Assembly (NCBI GenBank): GCA_945897825.1
Contig: CAMDGX010000017.1
Location: 1-59,922 of the forward strand
DNA from: Asaia bogorensis
GTDB lineage: Bacteria; Pseudomonadota; Alphaproteobacteria; Acetobacterales; Acetobacteraceae
Reading direction: 5' to 3'
DNA: 59,922 bases
Position numbers and translations under genes: made by a program. The first letter of the stretch is position 1; each line of letters starts with the position of its first letter. Below are positions 45,195 to 53,161 of this stretch, piece by piece. The notes beneath the pieces are model-generated. The model was not told the DNA's origin. It saw only the letters and a program-made list of their open reading frames with translations, and ran no database searches.

Positions 45195-45890
45195 ATGCTC
45201 GAAGTCCGCGACCTCCACGCCTTCTACGGCAAGAGCCACATCCTCCAGGGCGTCGATCTCGCCATTGGCGAGGGCGAGATCGTGAGCCTGCTCGGCCGCA
45301 ACGGCGTCGGCCGCTCCACCACCTGCAAGGCGATCATGGGCCTCGTCGCCCCGCACGGCGACATCCGCTTCAAGGGCCAGCCGATCGCCGGCATGCGCCC
45401 GGACCAGATTGCCCATCTCGGTATCGGCTACGTGCCGGAGGACCGCCAGGTGTTCCCGGCGCTGACCGTGCACCAGAACCTCGAACTCGGCCTCAAGCGC
45501 GCCGGCGTCACCGGCCGCTGGAGCTTCGAGGACGTCTACCGCCTGTTCCCCAACCTCTCCCAGCGCCGCGACAATCCCGCCGGCGTGCTGTCGGGCGGTG
45601 AACAGCAGATGCTGACCATGTGCCGCACCCTGATGGGCGACCCCGACCTGGTCATCATCGACGAACCGACTGAAGGCCTTGCCCCCAAGCTGGTCGAACA
45701 GGTCGGCGACCTGCTGGACGAGATCGCCCGCCGCGGCGTCGCGATCCTGCTGGTCGAACAGAAGCTGACCATCGCGCTGAAGATCAGCAAGCGCCTCTAC
45801 GTGATGGGCCACGGCCACATCGTGTTCGAAGGCGATCCGGCCTCGCTGGCGGCGAACGAGAATGTCCGCAAGGAATGGCTGGAAGTCTAG
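45195..45890 (+). CDS. livF: Branched-chain-type ABC transporter ATP-binding protein, LivF family
   Basis: This 231-residue ATPase has a Walker A region reading GRNGVGRSTT: the invariant Lys is Arg. The signature LSGGEQQML, Walker B LVIIDEPTEGLAP and the VEQKLTIALK switch are normal. The Arg variant also occurs in some LivF groups, so it is probably functional, but ATP binding may differ from LivG, whose Walker A keeps Lys. Start ATG 45195. It completes the five-gene transporter. Confidence 0.92.
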   Translation: MLEVRDLHAFYGKSHILQGVDLAIGEGEIVSLLGRNGVGRSTTCKAIMGLVAPHGDIRFKGQPIAGMRPDQIAHLGIGYVPEDRQVFPALTVHQNLELGLKRAGVTGRWSFEDVYRLFPNLSQRRDNPAGVLSGGEQQMLTMCRTLMGDPDLVIIDEPTEGLAPKLVEQVGDLLDEIARRGVAILLVEQKLTIALKISKRLYVMGHGHIVFEGDPASLAANENVRKEWLEV

Positions 45891-45941
45891 AGCAGCGGCA
45901 GGCCAAGCTTCGCGCGGCGCCCGCCCCGGCGCCTTCCGGCT

Positions 45942-46931
45942 TCACACCATCCCGTTCGGTGCCACGAGGATCTTGCCGCCCTTGGCATCGCGCTGCGCAT
46001 GCGCCACGGCGTCGGCGATGTGCTCGATTGGGTAGACCTCCGCCACCGGCGCATCCAGCTTGCCATCGAGCATCTGCTGCCCCAGCGCGGCGAAGATGCC
46101 CCGGATCTCCGCCAAGGGCCGCCGCCCGAGGAACCGCCCCAGCATGAAGCCGGACAGCGTCAGCCCGCGGAACATCAGGTCCGACCGGTCGATCACCGGC
46201 TGCCCACCGCTCATCGCGCCATAGGTCACCACCGCGCCATCGTCGGCCACGCAGGTGGCGATGCGCTGCAACGCCTCGCCGCACACCGCGTCGATCCCGA
46301 GCTTCACCGGCGCGCCGTCGACCGCCGCTTCCACCCGCGCGGCCAGATCCGGCCCATCGACCACGCAGACATCGGCCCCCATTCCCTGAAGCTCCGCGAA
46401 CAGGCTCTCGCGCCGCACCACGTTCACCGTGCGCAGCCCCCGCGCCCGGCCCAGGCGGATCACCAGCCGCCCGACCGCCGAATTGGCGACGTTCTGGATC
46501 ACCCAGTCCCCTGGCGCGAGCTTGGTCACGTCGCTCAGCAGCAGCTGCGCCGTCGGCGGGTTGATCCGCAGCATTGCTGCCTGGCGGATCGGGATCGCCT
46601 TCGGAATCGCGATGACGTCCTCGCCGCGCACGCGCCGCCGTTGCGTCCAGTTCTCGCGCTGCAGGTTGATCACATGATCCCCAGCCGCCACGTGCGACAC
46701 GCCGGCGCCCACCGCCGCCACGCGCCCGACGCACTCGGCCCCGGGCGTTGCCGGCAGCGGCGGCTTGAGGCGGTAATGCCCGGTGCAGAAGGAAATGTCC
46801 GCCGGGTTGATCGGAAAGGCCAGCACGTCGAACACCACCTCGTCCGGCCCCGGCGAACCCACGTCAGGCACCTCGTTGCACCGCACCACCTGCTCCGGCA
46901 CGCCATAGGCCGCCAGCTGAACCTGCTTCAC
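45942..46931 (-). CDS. Zinc-independent MDR-family reductase (quinone/enoyl reductase-like)
   Basis: This 329-residue medium-chain dehydrogenase/reductase lacks the zinc-ligand residues of alcohol dehydrogenases. The N-terminal domain has FPINPADISFCTGHY and ATPGAECVGRVAAVG. The Rossmann part has VIQNVANSAVGRLVIRLGR, the nucleotide-binding pattern of 2-enoyl thioester reductases (MECR/Etr1-like). It may reduce an enoyl-CoA/ACP or a quinone with NADPH. It is convergent with livF and divergent from the peptide-binding protein. Confidence 0.85.
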   Translation of the reverse strand: MKQVQLAAYGVPEQVVRCNEVPDVGSPGPDEVVFDVLAFPINPADISFCTGHYRLKPPLPATPGAECVGRVAAVGAGVSHVAAGDHVINLQRENWTQRRRVRGEDVIAIPKAIPIRQAAMLRINPPTAQLLLSDVTKLAPGDWVIQNVANSAVGRLVIRLGRARGLRTVNVVRRESLFAELQGMGADVCVVDGPDLAARVEAAVDGAPVKLGIDAVCGEALQRIATCVADDGAVVTYGAMSGGQPVIDRSDLMFRGLTLSGFMLGRFLGRRPLAEIRGIFAALGQQMLDGKLDAPVAEVYPIEHIADAVAHAQRDAKGGKILVAPNGMV

Positions 46932-47039
46932 CGCCGTTCCTCCCGAATCGTCGCGAGTGTGCGGCCGCGCTCACAACACCTCAAGCCCGGTGGACGCCGC
47001 CGCACCGCCCCCGCATAGTTGCCCAAACAGGAGGTGACG

Positions 47040-48629
47040 ATGCGTCGACTTGCTGCAGCTGCCCTCGCTCTCTTCGCCGCAATGGCCCTCCCGGCTCCGG
47101 CCGCCGCCCAGGCCCCCTCCATCATCCGCTACGCCCCGAACGGCGACCTGCGCGTGCTCGACCCGGTCTGGACCAGTGCCGCCATCACCGTCACCCACGC
47201 CCAGCTGGTCTACGATGTGCTGGTCACGATGGATTCGAACCTCAAGCCGCAGCTCCAGATGGCCGAGCGCGTCGAGACCTCGCCCGACGGCCTCACCTGG
47301 ACCTTCACCCTGCGCCCCGGCCTGGTGTTCCACGATGGCTCCCCCGTCCGCGCCGCCGACGTTGCCGCCTCCATCCGCCGTTGGGCCCGGCGCGTCACCA
47401 CCGGCCAGGCAATGATGCCCCGCGTCGCGGCCATCGAGGCGGTGGACGACCGCACCATGCGCCTGCGCCTCTCCCGCCCGTTCGGCCCGGTGATGGAGGT
47501 GCTCGGCACCCCTGTGCTCGCCCCCTTTGTGATGCGCGAGCAGGAAGCGAGCGTGGACGCCTTCGAGCAGGTGAAAACGGTGGTCGGCTCCGGCCCCTTC
47601 ACCTGGGACCCCGCCGGCTACCAGCCCGGTCACCGCGCCACCTATCGCCGCAACCCCGCCTATGTGGCGCGCAGCGAGCCGGCCGATGGCTACGCTGGCG
47701 GAAAGGTCGCGAAGTTCGACATCGTGGAATGGCGCTACCTGCCGGACCCCTCCACCCTCACCCAGGCGCTGATGAAGGGCGAGATCGACCTGATCGACCC
47801 GCCGCCCGCCGACCTGCTGCCGCTGCTGCGCGGGCACAAGGATGTCGTGGTGGAGGTGCTGAACACCGCCGGCGTCATCGGCACCATCCGCCCGAACTCC
47901 GTCGTGCCGCCCTTCAACAATCCGAAGGCCCGCCAGGCGCTGCAACTGCTGATGGACCAGAAGCTCTACAACGAGGCGATCGCCAGCGAGCCCGCCTACG
48001 CCCAGGAATGCTACGCCCTGTTCGTCTGCGGCACCCCCTACGCCACCGATGTCGCGGCCGGGCCGTGGAAGCAGGCGAACCTTGCCCGCGCCAAGCAATT
48101 GCTGGACGAGGCCGGCTACAAGGGCGAGCCCCTCATCCTGCTCGATCCCGCCGACCAGGCCGACATCCACATGCTGGCGCTCATCACCGCCGACCAGTTG
48201 CGCCGCGCCGGCGTGAACGTCCAGGTGCAGACGATGGACTGGTCGACCATCCTCACCCGCCGCAACGTGAAGGACCCGCCGGCACAGAACCCGAATGGCT
48301 GGCACATCGCCTTCACCTTCTGGGGCGGGCTGTCGCTGTCCAGCCCGCTCAGCAACGCCCCGCTGGTCTCGCGCTGCGACGGGCGCAATCTCTACGGCTG
48401 GCCCTGCGACGCGGCGCTGCACAAGCTGATGACAGAGGACTTCCTCGATGCCGCCACGCCCGAGGCGCAGATGAAGGTGGTCGAGGCGATCCAGGCCCGG
48501 TTCTATGAAACCTTCCCCTACGTCGCGACCGGCATCATCCGCCGCCCGATCGCCCGGCGCGCCGACATCCAGGGCATGCCGCGCACGCAATACCCGGTGT
48601 TCTGGAATGTGGCGCGGGTGGCGAAGTAA
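47040..48629 (+). CDS. Peptide/nickel-type ABC transporter substrate-binding protein
   Basis: This 529-residue SBP_bac_5 family protein has a signal peptide (1-25, APAAAQA) and family motifs LRPGLVFHDGSPVRAADVAA, VVGSGPFTWDPAGY, YRRNPAY and the NNPKARQALQLLMD region. AGGAGG 6 bp upstream fixes the ATG. The permease and ATPase genes of a Dpp/Opp system are absent next to it, so it is an orphan binding protein that must use a transporter encoded elsewhere or act alone. A three-stem element follows. Confidence 0.92.
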   Translation: MRRLAAAALALFAAMALPAPAAAQAPSIIRYAPNGDLRVLDPVWTSAAITVTHAQLVYDVLVTMDSNLKPQLQMAERVETSPDGLTWTFTLRPGLVFHDGSPVRAADVAASIRRWARRVTTGQAMMPRVAAIEAVDDRTMRLRLSRPFGPVMEVLGTPVLAPFVMREQEASVDAFEQVKTVVGSGPFTWDPAGYQPGHRATYRRNPAYVARSEPADGYAGGKVAKFDIVEWRYLPDPSTLTQALMKGEIDLIDPPPADLLPLLRGHKDVVVEVLNTAGVIGTIRPNSVVPPFNNPKARQALQLLMDQKLYNEAIASEPAYAQECYALFVCGTPYATDVAAGPWKQANLARAKQLLDEAGYKGEPLILLDPADQADIHMLALITADQLRRAGVNVQVQTMDWSTILTRRNVKDPPAQNPNGWHIAFTFWGGLSLSSPLSNAPLVSRCDGRNLYGWPCDAALHKLMTEDFLDAATPEAQMKVVEAIQARFYETFPYVATGIIRRPIARRADIQGMPRTQYPVFWNVARVAK

Positions 48630-48637
48630 GGAAGACT

Positions 48638-48753
48638 CTTCTTTTTCTGAAGAAAAAGAAGCAAAAAGACTTTTACCATTCGCACCCTGGCTGGTCGTTC
48701 AGCTGCGGTGCAAAGGGTTAGAAGTTTTTTGGTTCTTTTTTTCAAAAAAGAAC
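48638..48753 (-). repeat. Three-stem AT-rich palindromic element, copy i
   Basis: The B-type hairpin CTTCTTTTTC-TGAA-GAAAAAGAAG is first and the A-type last, with outer flanks AAGGAAGACT and GTTCTTCCTTCC. It separates the convergent binding-protein and SDR genes. Its orientation is opposite to copies e, f and g, so the 34.5-48.7 kb segment is bounded by inverted copies. Confidence 0.9.
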
Positions 48754-48766
48754 GTTCTTCCTTCCT

Positions 48767-49519
48767 TCAGAGGAAACTCGTCCCGATCCCCCCATCCACC
48801 GAGAGCACCTGCCCGGTGACATAGACGCTCTCGTCCGACAGCAGGAAGGTGATCGCCCGGGCCATGTCGTCCACGGTGCCCAGCCGGCCCAGCGGCGTTT
48901 GCGCGATGCGCTTGGCATCCCGTTCGGCGTTGCGGTTGCGCTGGGTGCCTTCGGTCGGCACCGCAGAGGGGGCGATGGCGTTCACGCGGATGCCCCGCGC
49001 GCCGAGGTCGACGGCGGCCGCCCTGGTCATGCCCATGACGCCTGCCTTAATGCCGCTGTAGACCACCGAGCCCGGCGTGGAGCGCAGCCCGGCGGCCGAG
49101 GCGATGTTCACGATCGCCCCCGGGCCGCGCATGGCCTCGGCGGCGGCCTGCATGCCCCAGATGATCGCCTTGAAGCCGATGTTGAGCATCCGCTCCACGG
49201 TCTCCGGCGCGATCTCCGCGAGCGGCTGGTAGCGCACCCAGGCCGCGTTGTTCACCAGCCCGTCGAGCCGCCCGGCCTGGGCGGCGAAGCCCGCGACGGC
49301 ATCCAGCATCGCTTCGCGCACGGAGAGGTCGCGGGTGATGCCGATGGCGGCGCCGCCCGCTGCCTCGATCGCCGCCACCGTTGCGGCCACGAAATTCTCG
49401 CGCAGGTCGACCACGCCGACGGTCGCACCCAGCGAGGCGAGATGCAGCGCCGTTGCCTTGCCGATGCCGTTGCCGGCGCCGGTGATCAGGATCGCGCGGC
49501 CGGCGAAGGCGCTTGCCAT
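48767..49519 (-). CDS. Short-chain dehydrogenase/reductase, last gene of TPP-enzyme operon
   Basis: This 250-residue classical SDR has ILITGAGNGIGKATA (NAD binding), LVNNAAWVRY, IVNIASAAGL with YSGIK (Ser/Tyr/Lys catalytic), and C-terminal SVDGGIGTSFL. The start at 49519 is 1 bp from the crotonase stop, with AAGGGG upstream. It may oxidise or reduce a 3-hydroxyacyl or related intermediate made by the neighbouring enzymes. Confidence 0.9.
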   Translation of the reverse strand: MASAFAGRAILITGAGNGIGKATALHLASLGATVGVVDLRENFVAATVAAIEAAGGAAIGITRDLSVREAMLDAVAGFAAQAGRLDGLVNNAAWVRYQPLAEIAPETVERMLNIGFKAIIWGMQAAAEAMRGPGAIVNIASAAGLRSTPGSVVYSGIKAGVMGMTRAAAVDLGARGIRVNAIAPSAVPTEGTQRNRNAERDAKRIAQTPLGRLGTVDDMARAITFLLSDESVYVTGQVLSVDGGIGTSFL

Positions 49520-49520
49520 G

Positions 49521-50294
49521 TCAACGCCCCTTGAATACGGGCTTGCGCTTCTCCAGCATCGCCGCACGGGCTTCCTTGGCGTCCTCGGTGTGGGCGAGCT
49601 GCATGGTGAAGTTCTGCTCGAAGCGGTAGCCGTCGCGCTGCGGCATCAGCTCGACCATGTTGCAGCTCGTCTTGGCGTAGCGGATGCCGAGCGGGGATTT
49701 GCCGGCGATCTCCTCGGCCACCTTCAGCGCGGTGGGAACCAGGTTCTCCCGCGTCGTGACCTCCTCGATGATGTCCTTGCGGTAGAGGTCCGCGGCGGTC
49801 AGGCGCATGCCGGTGTACATCATGCGCCGCACGGTGGACTTGCCGAACAGGCGCGAGAGCATCGCCGCCCCGCCGGCCAGGCCCACGTCGATCTCCGGCA
49901 TGCCGAACACCGCTTCCTCGCTGGCGAAGAAGATGTCCGATGCTGCCATCAGGCCGAGTCCTGCGCCAAGCGCCACGCCGTTGATCGCGGCGATCACCGG
50001 CTTCTGGCACTCGTGGATCGCATTGCCGGTTTCGCGGGTGATGCGGTTGTGGGCGTGATAGGCGCCCTTTTTTGTCAGGTCCGGCCGCGCGCGCAGGTCG
50101 GCCCCGGCGCAGAACGCCTTGCCCGCGCCGGTGAGCACGGCGACGCGGATGTCCTCGCGCTCGGAGATCTCGTCGAAAATCTCGATCAGCCGGTCGCGCA
50201 TCGCGCGGTCGAGCGCGTTGACGGGCGGGCGGTTGAGGGTGACCAGCGCGATGTGGCGGTCGACCTCGAACTTGATGATGTCGGAGTCGCTCAT
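49521..50294 (-). CDS. Enoyl-CoA hydratase/isomerase (crotonase) family protein
   Basis: This 257-residue protein has the crotonase oxyanion-hole segment GKAFCAGADLRAR, the GVALGAGLGLMAASD motif, and both positions of the hydratase Glu pair in ASEEAVFGMPEIDVGLAGG. The trimerisation helix follows. It may hydrate or cleave a CoA thioester. It is the middle gene of a three-gene operon; 3 bp separate it from the TPP-enzyme stop. Confidence 0.9.
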   Translation of the reverse strand: MSDSDIIKFEVDRHIALVTLNRPPVNALDRAMRDRLIEIFDEISEREDIRVAVLTGAGKAFCAGADLRARPDLTKKGAYHAHNRITRETGNAIHECQKPVIAAINGVALGAGLGLMAASDIFFASEEAVFGMPEIDVGLAGGAAMLSRLFGKSTVRRMMYTGMRLTAADLYRKDIIEEVTTRENLVPTALKVAEEIAGKSPLGIRYAKTSCNMVELMPQRDGYRFEQNFTMQLAHTEDAKEARAAMLEKRKPVFKGR

Positions 50295-50297
50295 GGA

Positions 50298-51914
50298 TCA
50301 GGCCTTCTGCGGGGTGAACAGCTCGAAGGGCGGGTAGTCCTTCGTGATGTCGCTGGTGACCTCGATGAGGGCGGGCGCATTGGCGGCGAGCGCCTCCTTC
50401 AGCGCGGCATGCAGGCCGGCGGCATCGGCGACCTTCCAGGCGGCGACGCCGAAGGACTTGGCGAAGGTCTGGAAATCCGGGTTGGTCAGCAGCGAGCCGG
50501 AATCCCGCCCGTCAAACAGGCGCTTCTGGTCGCGCAGCACGTTGCCGTAGGCCTCGTTGTTGAACAGCACGGTGACCAGGTTGATGCCGTAGCGCGTGGC
50601 GGTGGCGAGGTCGGTGCCGCCGAACAGGAAGCCGCCATCGCCGGTGATCGAAACCACGGCGCGGTCGGGGTTGGCGACCTTGACGCCGAGAGCCGTGGGG
50701 AAGCCGTAGCCCAGGGTGCCCGAGAAGCCGGAGGTGACCAGGCCGCGCGGCTGGTAGACCGGGTAGCCGATCCAGGAGACGTAGCCGACCTGGGTCATCT
50801 CGTCGACGAGGATGCCGTCCTCCGGCATGGCCGAACGGATCGCGCCGAGCAGGCCCATCTGCGGCTGGACGCGGGTGAGGAACTCGGTCGATTCCGCCTT
50901 GGCCTTGGCGATGGCGGCGGGGCGGGCGGCGTCGGTGTGGCGGGTAGTGGCGGCGGCGAGGGCGCGGGCACCGTCGGCGCTGTCGGCGACGATCGGGATG
51001 TCGACCGCCTGGCGGCGGTGCTCGGCGGCGTCGATGTCGATGCGGGCGAATTTCAGGCCGGGGTTGCGCGGCCAGCGGGAGGTGGGGGCATCGAGGCGGG
51101 TGCCGATGCCGATCAGCAGGTCGACCTCGGGCCAGAGGCGGGTGGCTTCGTTGACGTTCAGGGAGAGCGGGTGGCGGGAATCGACGATGCCGCGCCCGGT
51201 GCGGAAGGAGACCACCGGGGCCTGGAGGCGCTCGGCCAGGGCCAGGATCTCGGCGCTGGCGTGGGCGGCGCCGCCGCCGACCCAGATCATCGGCATTTTC
51301 GCGCCATCAACCAATTTCGCGAGGGCGGCGATCTTCTCCGGGTCCGGGGTGGGGTTGGCGAGGCGGCCGAGCGGGTCCTGCGGCGTGACTTCGGTGGCGA
51401 GCGGGAACATGTCCCACGGCACTTCGACGGCGACCGGGCCGGGGCGGCCGGAGGTCATGGCCTGGAAGGCGCGGGCCATGACGTTCGGGGCGTCGGTGGG
51501 GTGTTCGATGCGCTCGGCGAACTTGAGCATGGTGCGCAGGGTGGCGAGCTGGTCGGGCAGTTCGTGCAGCTGGCCGCGGCCGCGGCCGATCATGGCGCTG
51601 GGGACCTGGCCGGTGATGCAGAGCATCGGCGCGTTGATGCCCCAGCCGGTGGCCATGGCCGCCGTGGTGTTCAGCACGCCGGGGCCGGGGACGACCGAGA
51701 ACACGCCGGGCTTGCCGGTGGAGGCGGCATAGCCGAGGGCCATGTAGGCGGTGGTCTGCTCGTGGCGGGCGTTGATGAGGTTGAGGCGGTTGGCGTTGCG
51801 GGCGAAGGCGTCGAACAACCCATACACCTGCACGCCGGGCAGGCCGAAGATGGTGTCCACGCCATGGCGCAGCAGGGAATCGACGATGGCGTCGCCGCCG
51901 GTCATGCGTGGCAT
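50298..51914 (-). CDS. Thiamine-diphosphate-dependent enzyme (acetolactate synthase/oxalyl-CoA decarboxylase-like)
   Basis: This 538-residue protein has three ThDP-enzyme domains. Catalytic Glu52 is in NARHEQTTAYMALGYA, the central domain is about 190-330, and the ThDP/Mg motif GDGGFLFGGTDLATATRYG ends in LFNNEAYGN. The typical ALS FAD segment is only partly recognisable, so decarboxylase or ligase roles are as likely as acetohydroxyacid synthase; there is no ilvH nearby. The start at 51914 is chosen because MPRMTGGDAIVDSLL matches family N-termini. Divergent from osmC. Confidence 0.88.
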   Translation of the reverse strand: MPRMTGGDAIVDSLLRHGVDTIFGLPGVQVYGLFDAFARNANRLNLINARHEQTTAYMALGYAASTGKPGVFSVVPGPGVLNTTAAMATGWGINAPMLCITGQVPSAMIGRGRGQLHELPDQLATLRTMLKFAERIEHPTDAPNVMARAFQAMTSGRPGPVAVEVPWDMFPLATEVTPQDPLGRLANPTPDPEKIAALAKLVDGAKMPMIWVGGGAAHASAEILALAERLQAPVVSFRTGRGIVDSRHPLSLNVNEATRLWPEVDLLIGIGTRLDAPTSRWPRNPGLKFARIDIDAAEHRRQAVDIPIVADSADGARALAAATTRHTDAARPAAIAKAKAESTEFLTRVQPQMGLLGAIRSAMPEDGILVDEMTQVGYVSWIGYPVYQPRGLVTSGFSGTLGYGFPTALGVKVANPDRAVVSITGDGGFLFGGTDLATATRYGINLVTVLFNNEAYGNVLRDQKRLFDGRDSGSLLTNPDFQTFAKSFGVAAWKVADAAGLHAALKEALAANAPALIEVTSDITKDYPPFELFTPQKA

Positions 51915-52022
51915 CTTGGGTTTCCGTCCCTGGTGTCGAGGACGGCGACCTTGCCACGGCATTGTCATCGGTCAAAGGGGTGGCAGGTGCGTTATCCTGG
52001 CGCGGCAGCACAGGAGGATACG

Positions 52023-52451
52023 ATGGCGATCAATCGTACGGGCTCGGCGATCTGGCAGGGCGGGCTGAAGGACGGGCACGGGACGGTCTCGACGGAGAGC
52101 GGGGCGCTGTCGGGGCAGGCCTATGGCTTCGCGATGCGCTTCGAGGGGCAGAAGGGGACCAACCCGGAGGAGCTGATCGGGGCGGCGCATGCGGGGTGCT
52201 TCAGCATGGCGCTGTCGAACATCCTCGGCCAGGCGGGGCTGACCGCCGAGCGGCTGGACACCAAGGCGCGGGTGACGCTGGAGCAGGGGGCCGGCGGGTT
52301 CGAGATCACCGCGGCGCACCTGACGCTGGAGGGGCGGGTGCCGGGCTGCGATGCGGCGAAGTTCCAGGAGCTGGCGGAGAAGGCCAAGGCTGGATGCCCG
52401 GTGAGCAAGCTGCTGAAGGCGGCCATCACGCTGGATGCCAAGCTGATCTGA
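52023..52451 (+). CDS. OsmC-family peroxiredoxin
   Basis: This 142-residue OsmC-type organic hydroperoxide reductase has the two redox cysteines in AAHAGCFSMALS (about Cys59) and KAGCPVSKLL (about Cys126). The N-terminus, with SGALSGQAYGF, is OsmC rather than Ohr. It detoxifies organic peroxides. GGAGG 5 bp upstream supports the ATG at 52023. Codons are G-ending. Confidence 0.92.
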   Translation: MAINRTGSAIWQGGLKDGHGTVSTESGALSGQAYGFAMRFEGQKGTNPEELIGAAHAGCFSMALSNILGQAGLTAERLDTKARVTLEQGAGGFEITAAHLTLEGRVPGCDAAKFQELAEKAKAGCPVSKLLKAAITLDAKLI

Positions 52452-52464
52452 CTGGCACTATTTA

Positions 52465-52480
52465 GTTACGAAAACGTAAC
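52465..52480. terminator. Small perfect hairpin at the end of the 52466-52942 ORF
   Basis: GTTACG-AAAA-CGTAAC, next to an A6 tract, is a compact stem-loop between convergent osmC and the hypothetical ORF. The minus-strand ORF stop codon lies inside it. A related sequence (GATATCGTAACAA) ends the ORF at 17420. Confidence 0.45.
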
Positions 52481-52942
52481 AAAAAAGGCGTGCGTCGATG
52501 CCGGTTCCCGGAGCCCGATTCTTCGTCGGGCACGGGACGGCGGGACGCGGCTGGGCGCCGGTCCGGCCGGGCACGGCGGATGCGCCGTGGGCATAGGGCG
52601 CCACACGGGCTTGCACATGGCGTTCGACGAGGGCGGTTGGACAGCGGCAACGGCGCGGACGGTCCTCGGGCGCGAGGACGCGCGCGCACTGCGCGGGCCC
52701 TCGGCCGCACGGGCGCGGCGCTGCCGGTGAGGGAGCGAGACCAAGGGGAGAGGCAGTTGGCCGGCCTGCCACAGCGTCACCATGGCCTCGAGACGGGACA
52801 GCAAACGAACCAGGCAGGCGAAGATGAGCGCCTGCAACGCCGCCACCAGCCCCGCCTCCCGCGCGCGGTCGGACTCCCGGCGCGCGGCGGCAAGAAGGCC
52901 GGCGACCTGGTGGGTCAGGGGGAGGGGGGTGGGTTCTAACAT
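52466..52942 (-). CDS. Hypothetical small protein, possibly a lineage-specific repeat-family ORF
   Basis: This 158-codon frame has a helical N-terminal 75 residues (VAGLLAAARRESDRAREAG, then ALIFACLVRLLSRLEAMV) that looks like real protein, followed by Arg/Pro-rich low complexity, ending THAFFVTFS. It starts within an AT-rich patch (TTAGATATAACACCCAT). The 3' end resembles the doubtful ORF at 17420-17860. Function unknown. It may be a mobile or repeat-associated reading frame. Confidence 0.4.
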   Translation of the reverse strand: MLEPTPLPLTHQVAGLLAAARRESDRAREAGLVAALQALIFACLVRLLSRLEAMVTLWQAGQLPLPLVSLPHRQRRARAAEGPRSARASSRPRTVRAVAAVQPPSSNAMCKPVWRPMPTAHPPCPAGPAPSRVPPSRARRRIGLREPASTHAFFVTFS

Positions 52943-53001
52943 ATGGGTGTTATATCTAACTGAAACGTGCGGTGCAAAGGGTTTTTTCAGGAAGGGAAGG
53001 C

Positions 53002-53125
53002 CTTCTTTTTGTGAACAAAAAGAAGCAAAAAAACTTTATCCATTCGCCAATGGGTGCAGTGGTTGGTGGCCAAGTGGGATGGGGGTTGAAGAAATTCATG
53101 GTGGAATAGGATGAAAAGTTTTTTG
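53002..53125 (-). repeat. Degenerate three-stem AT-rich element, copy j
   Basis: The B-type hairpin CTTCTTTTTG-TGAA-CAAAAAGAAG is intact, as is the first arm, and the second arm GATGAAAAGTTTTTTG is recognisable at 53110-53125. The A-type hairpin is replaced by unrelated AT-rich sequence (ATACATTCAAATTGATTTAG). It lies just downstream of the SecA-like gene stop. Confidence 0.75.
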
Positions 53126-53161
53126 ATACATTCAAATTGATTTAGACTTGAACAGAAGATA

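Noticed and set aside
49248-52022. Very long plus-strand frame upstream of and in frame with osmC
   Set aside because: It is antisense to the crotonase and ThDP-enzyme genes. The real protein begins at the ATG at 52023, behind GGAGG.
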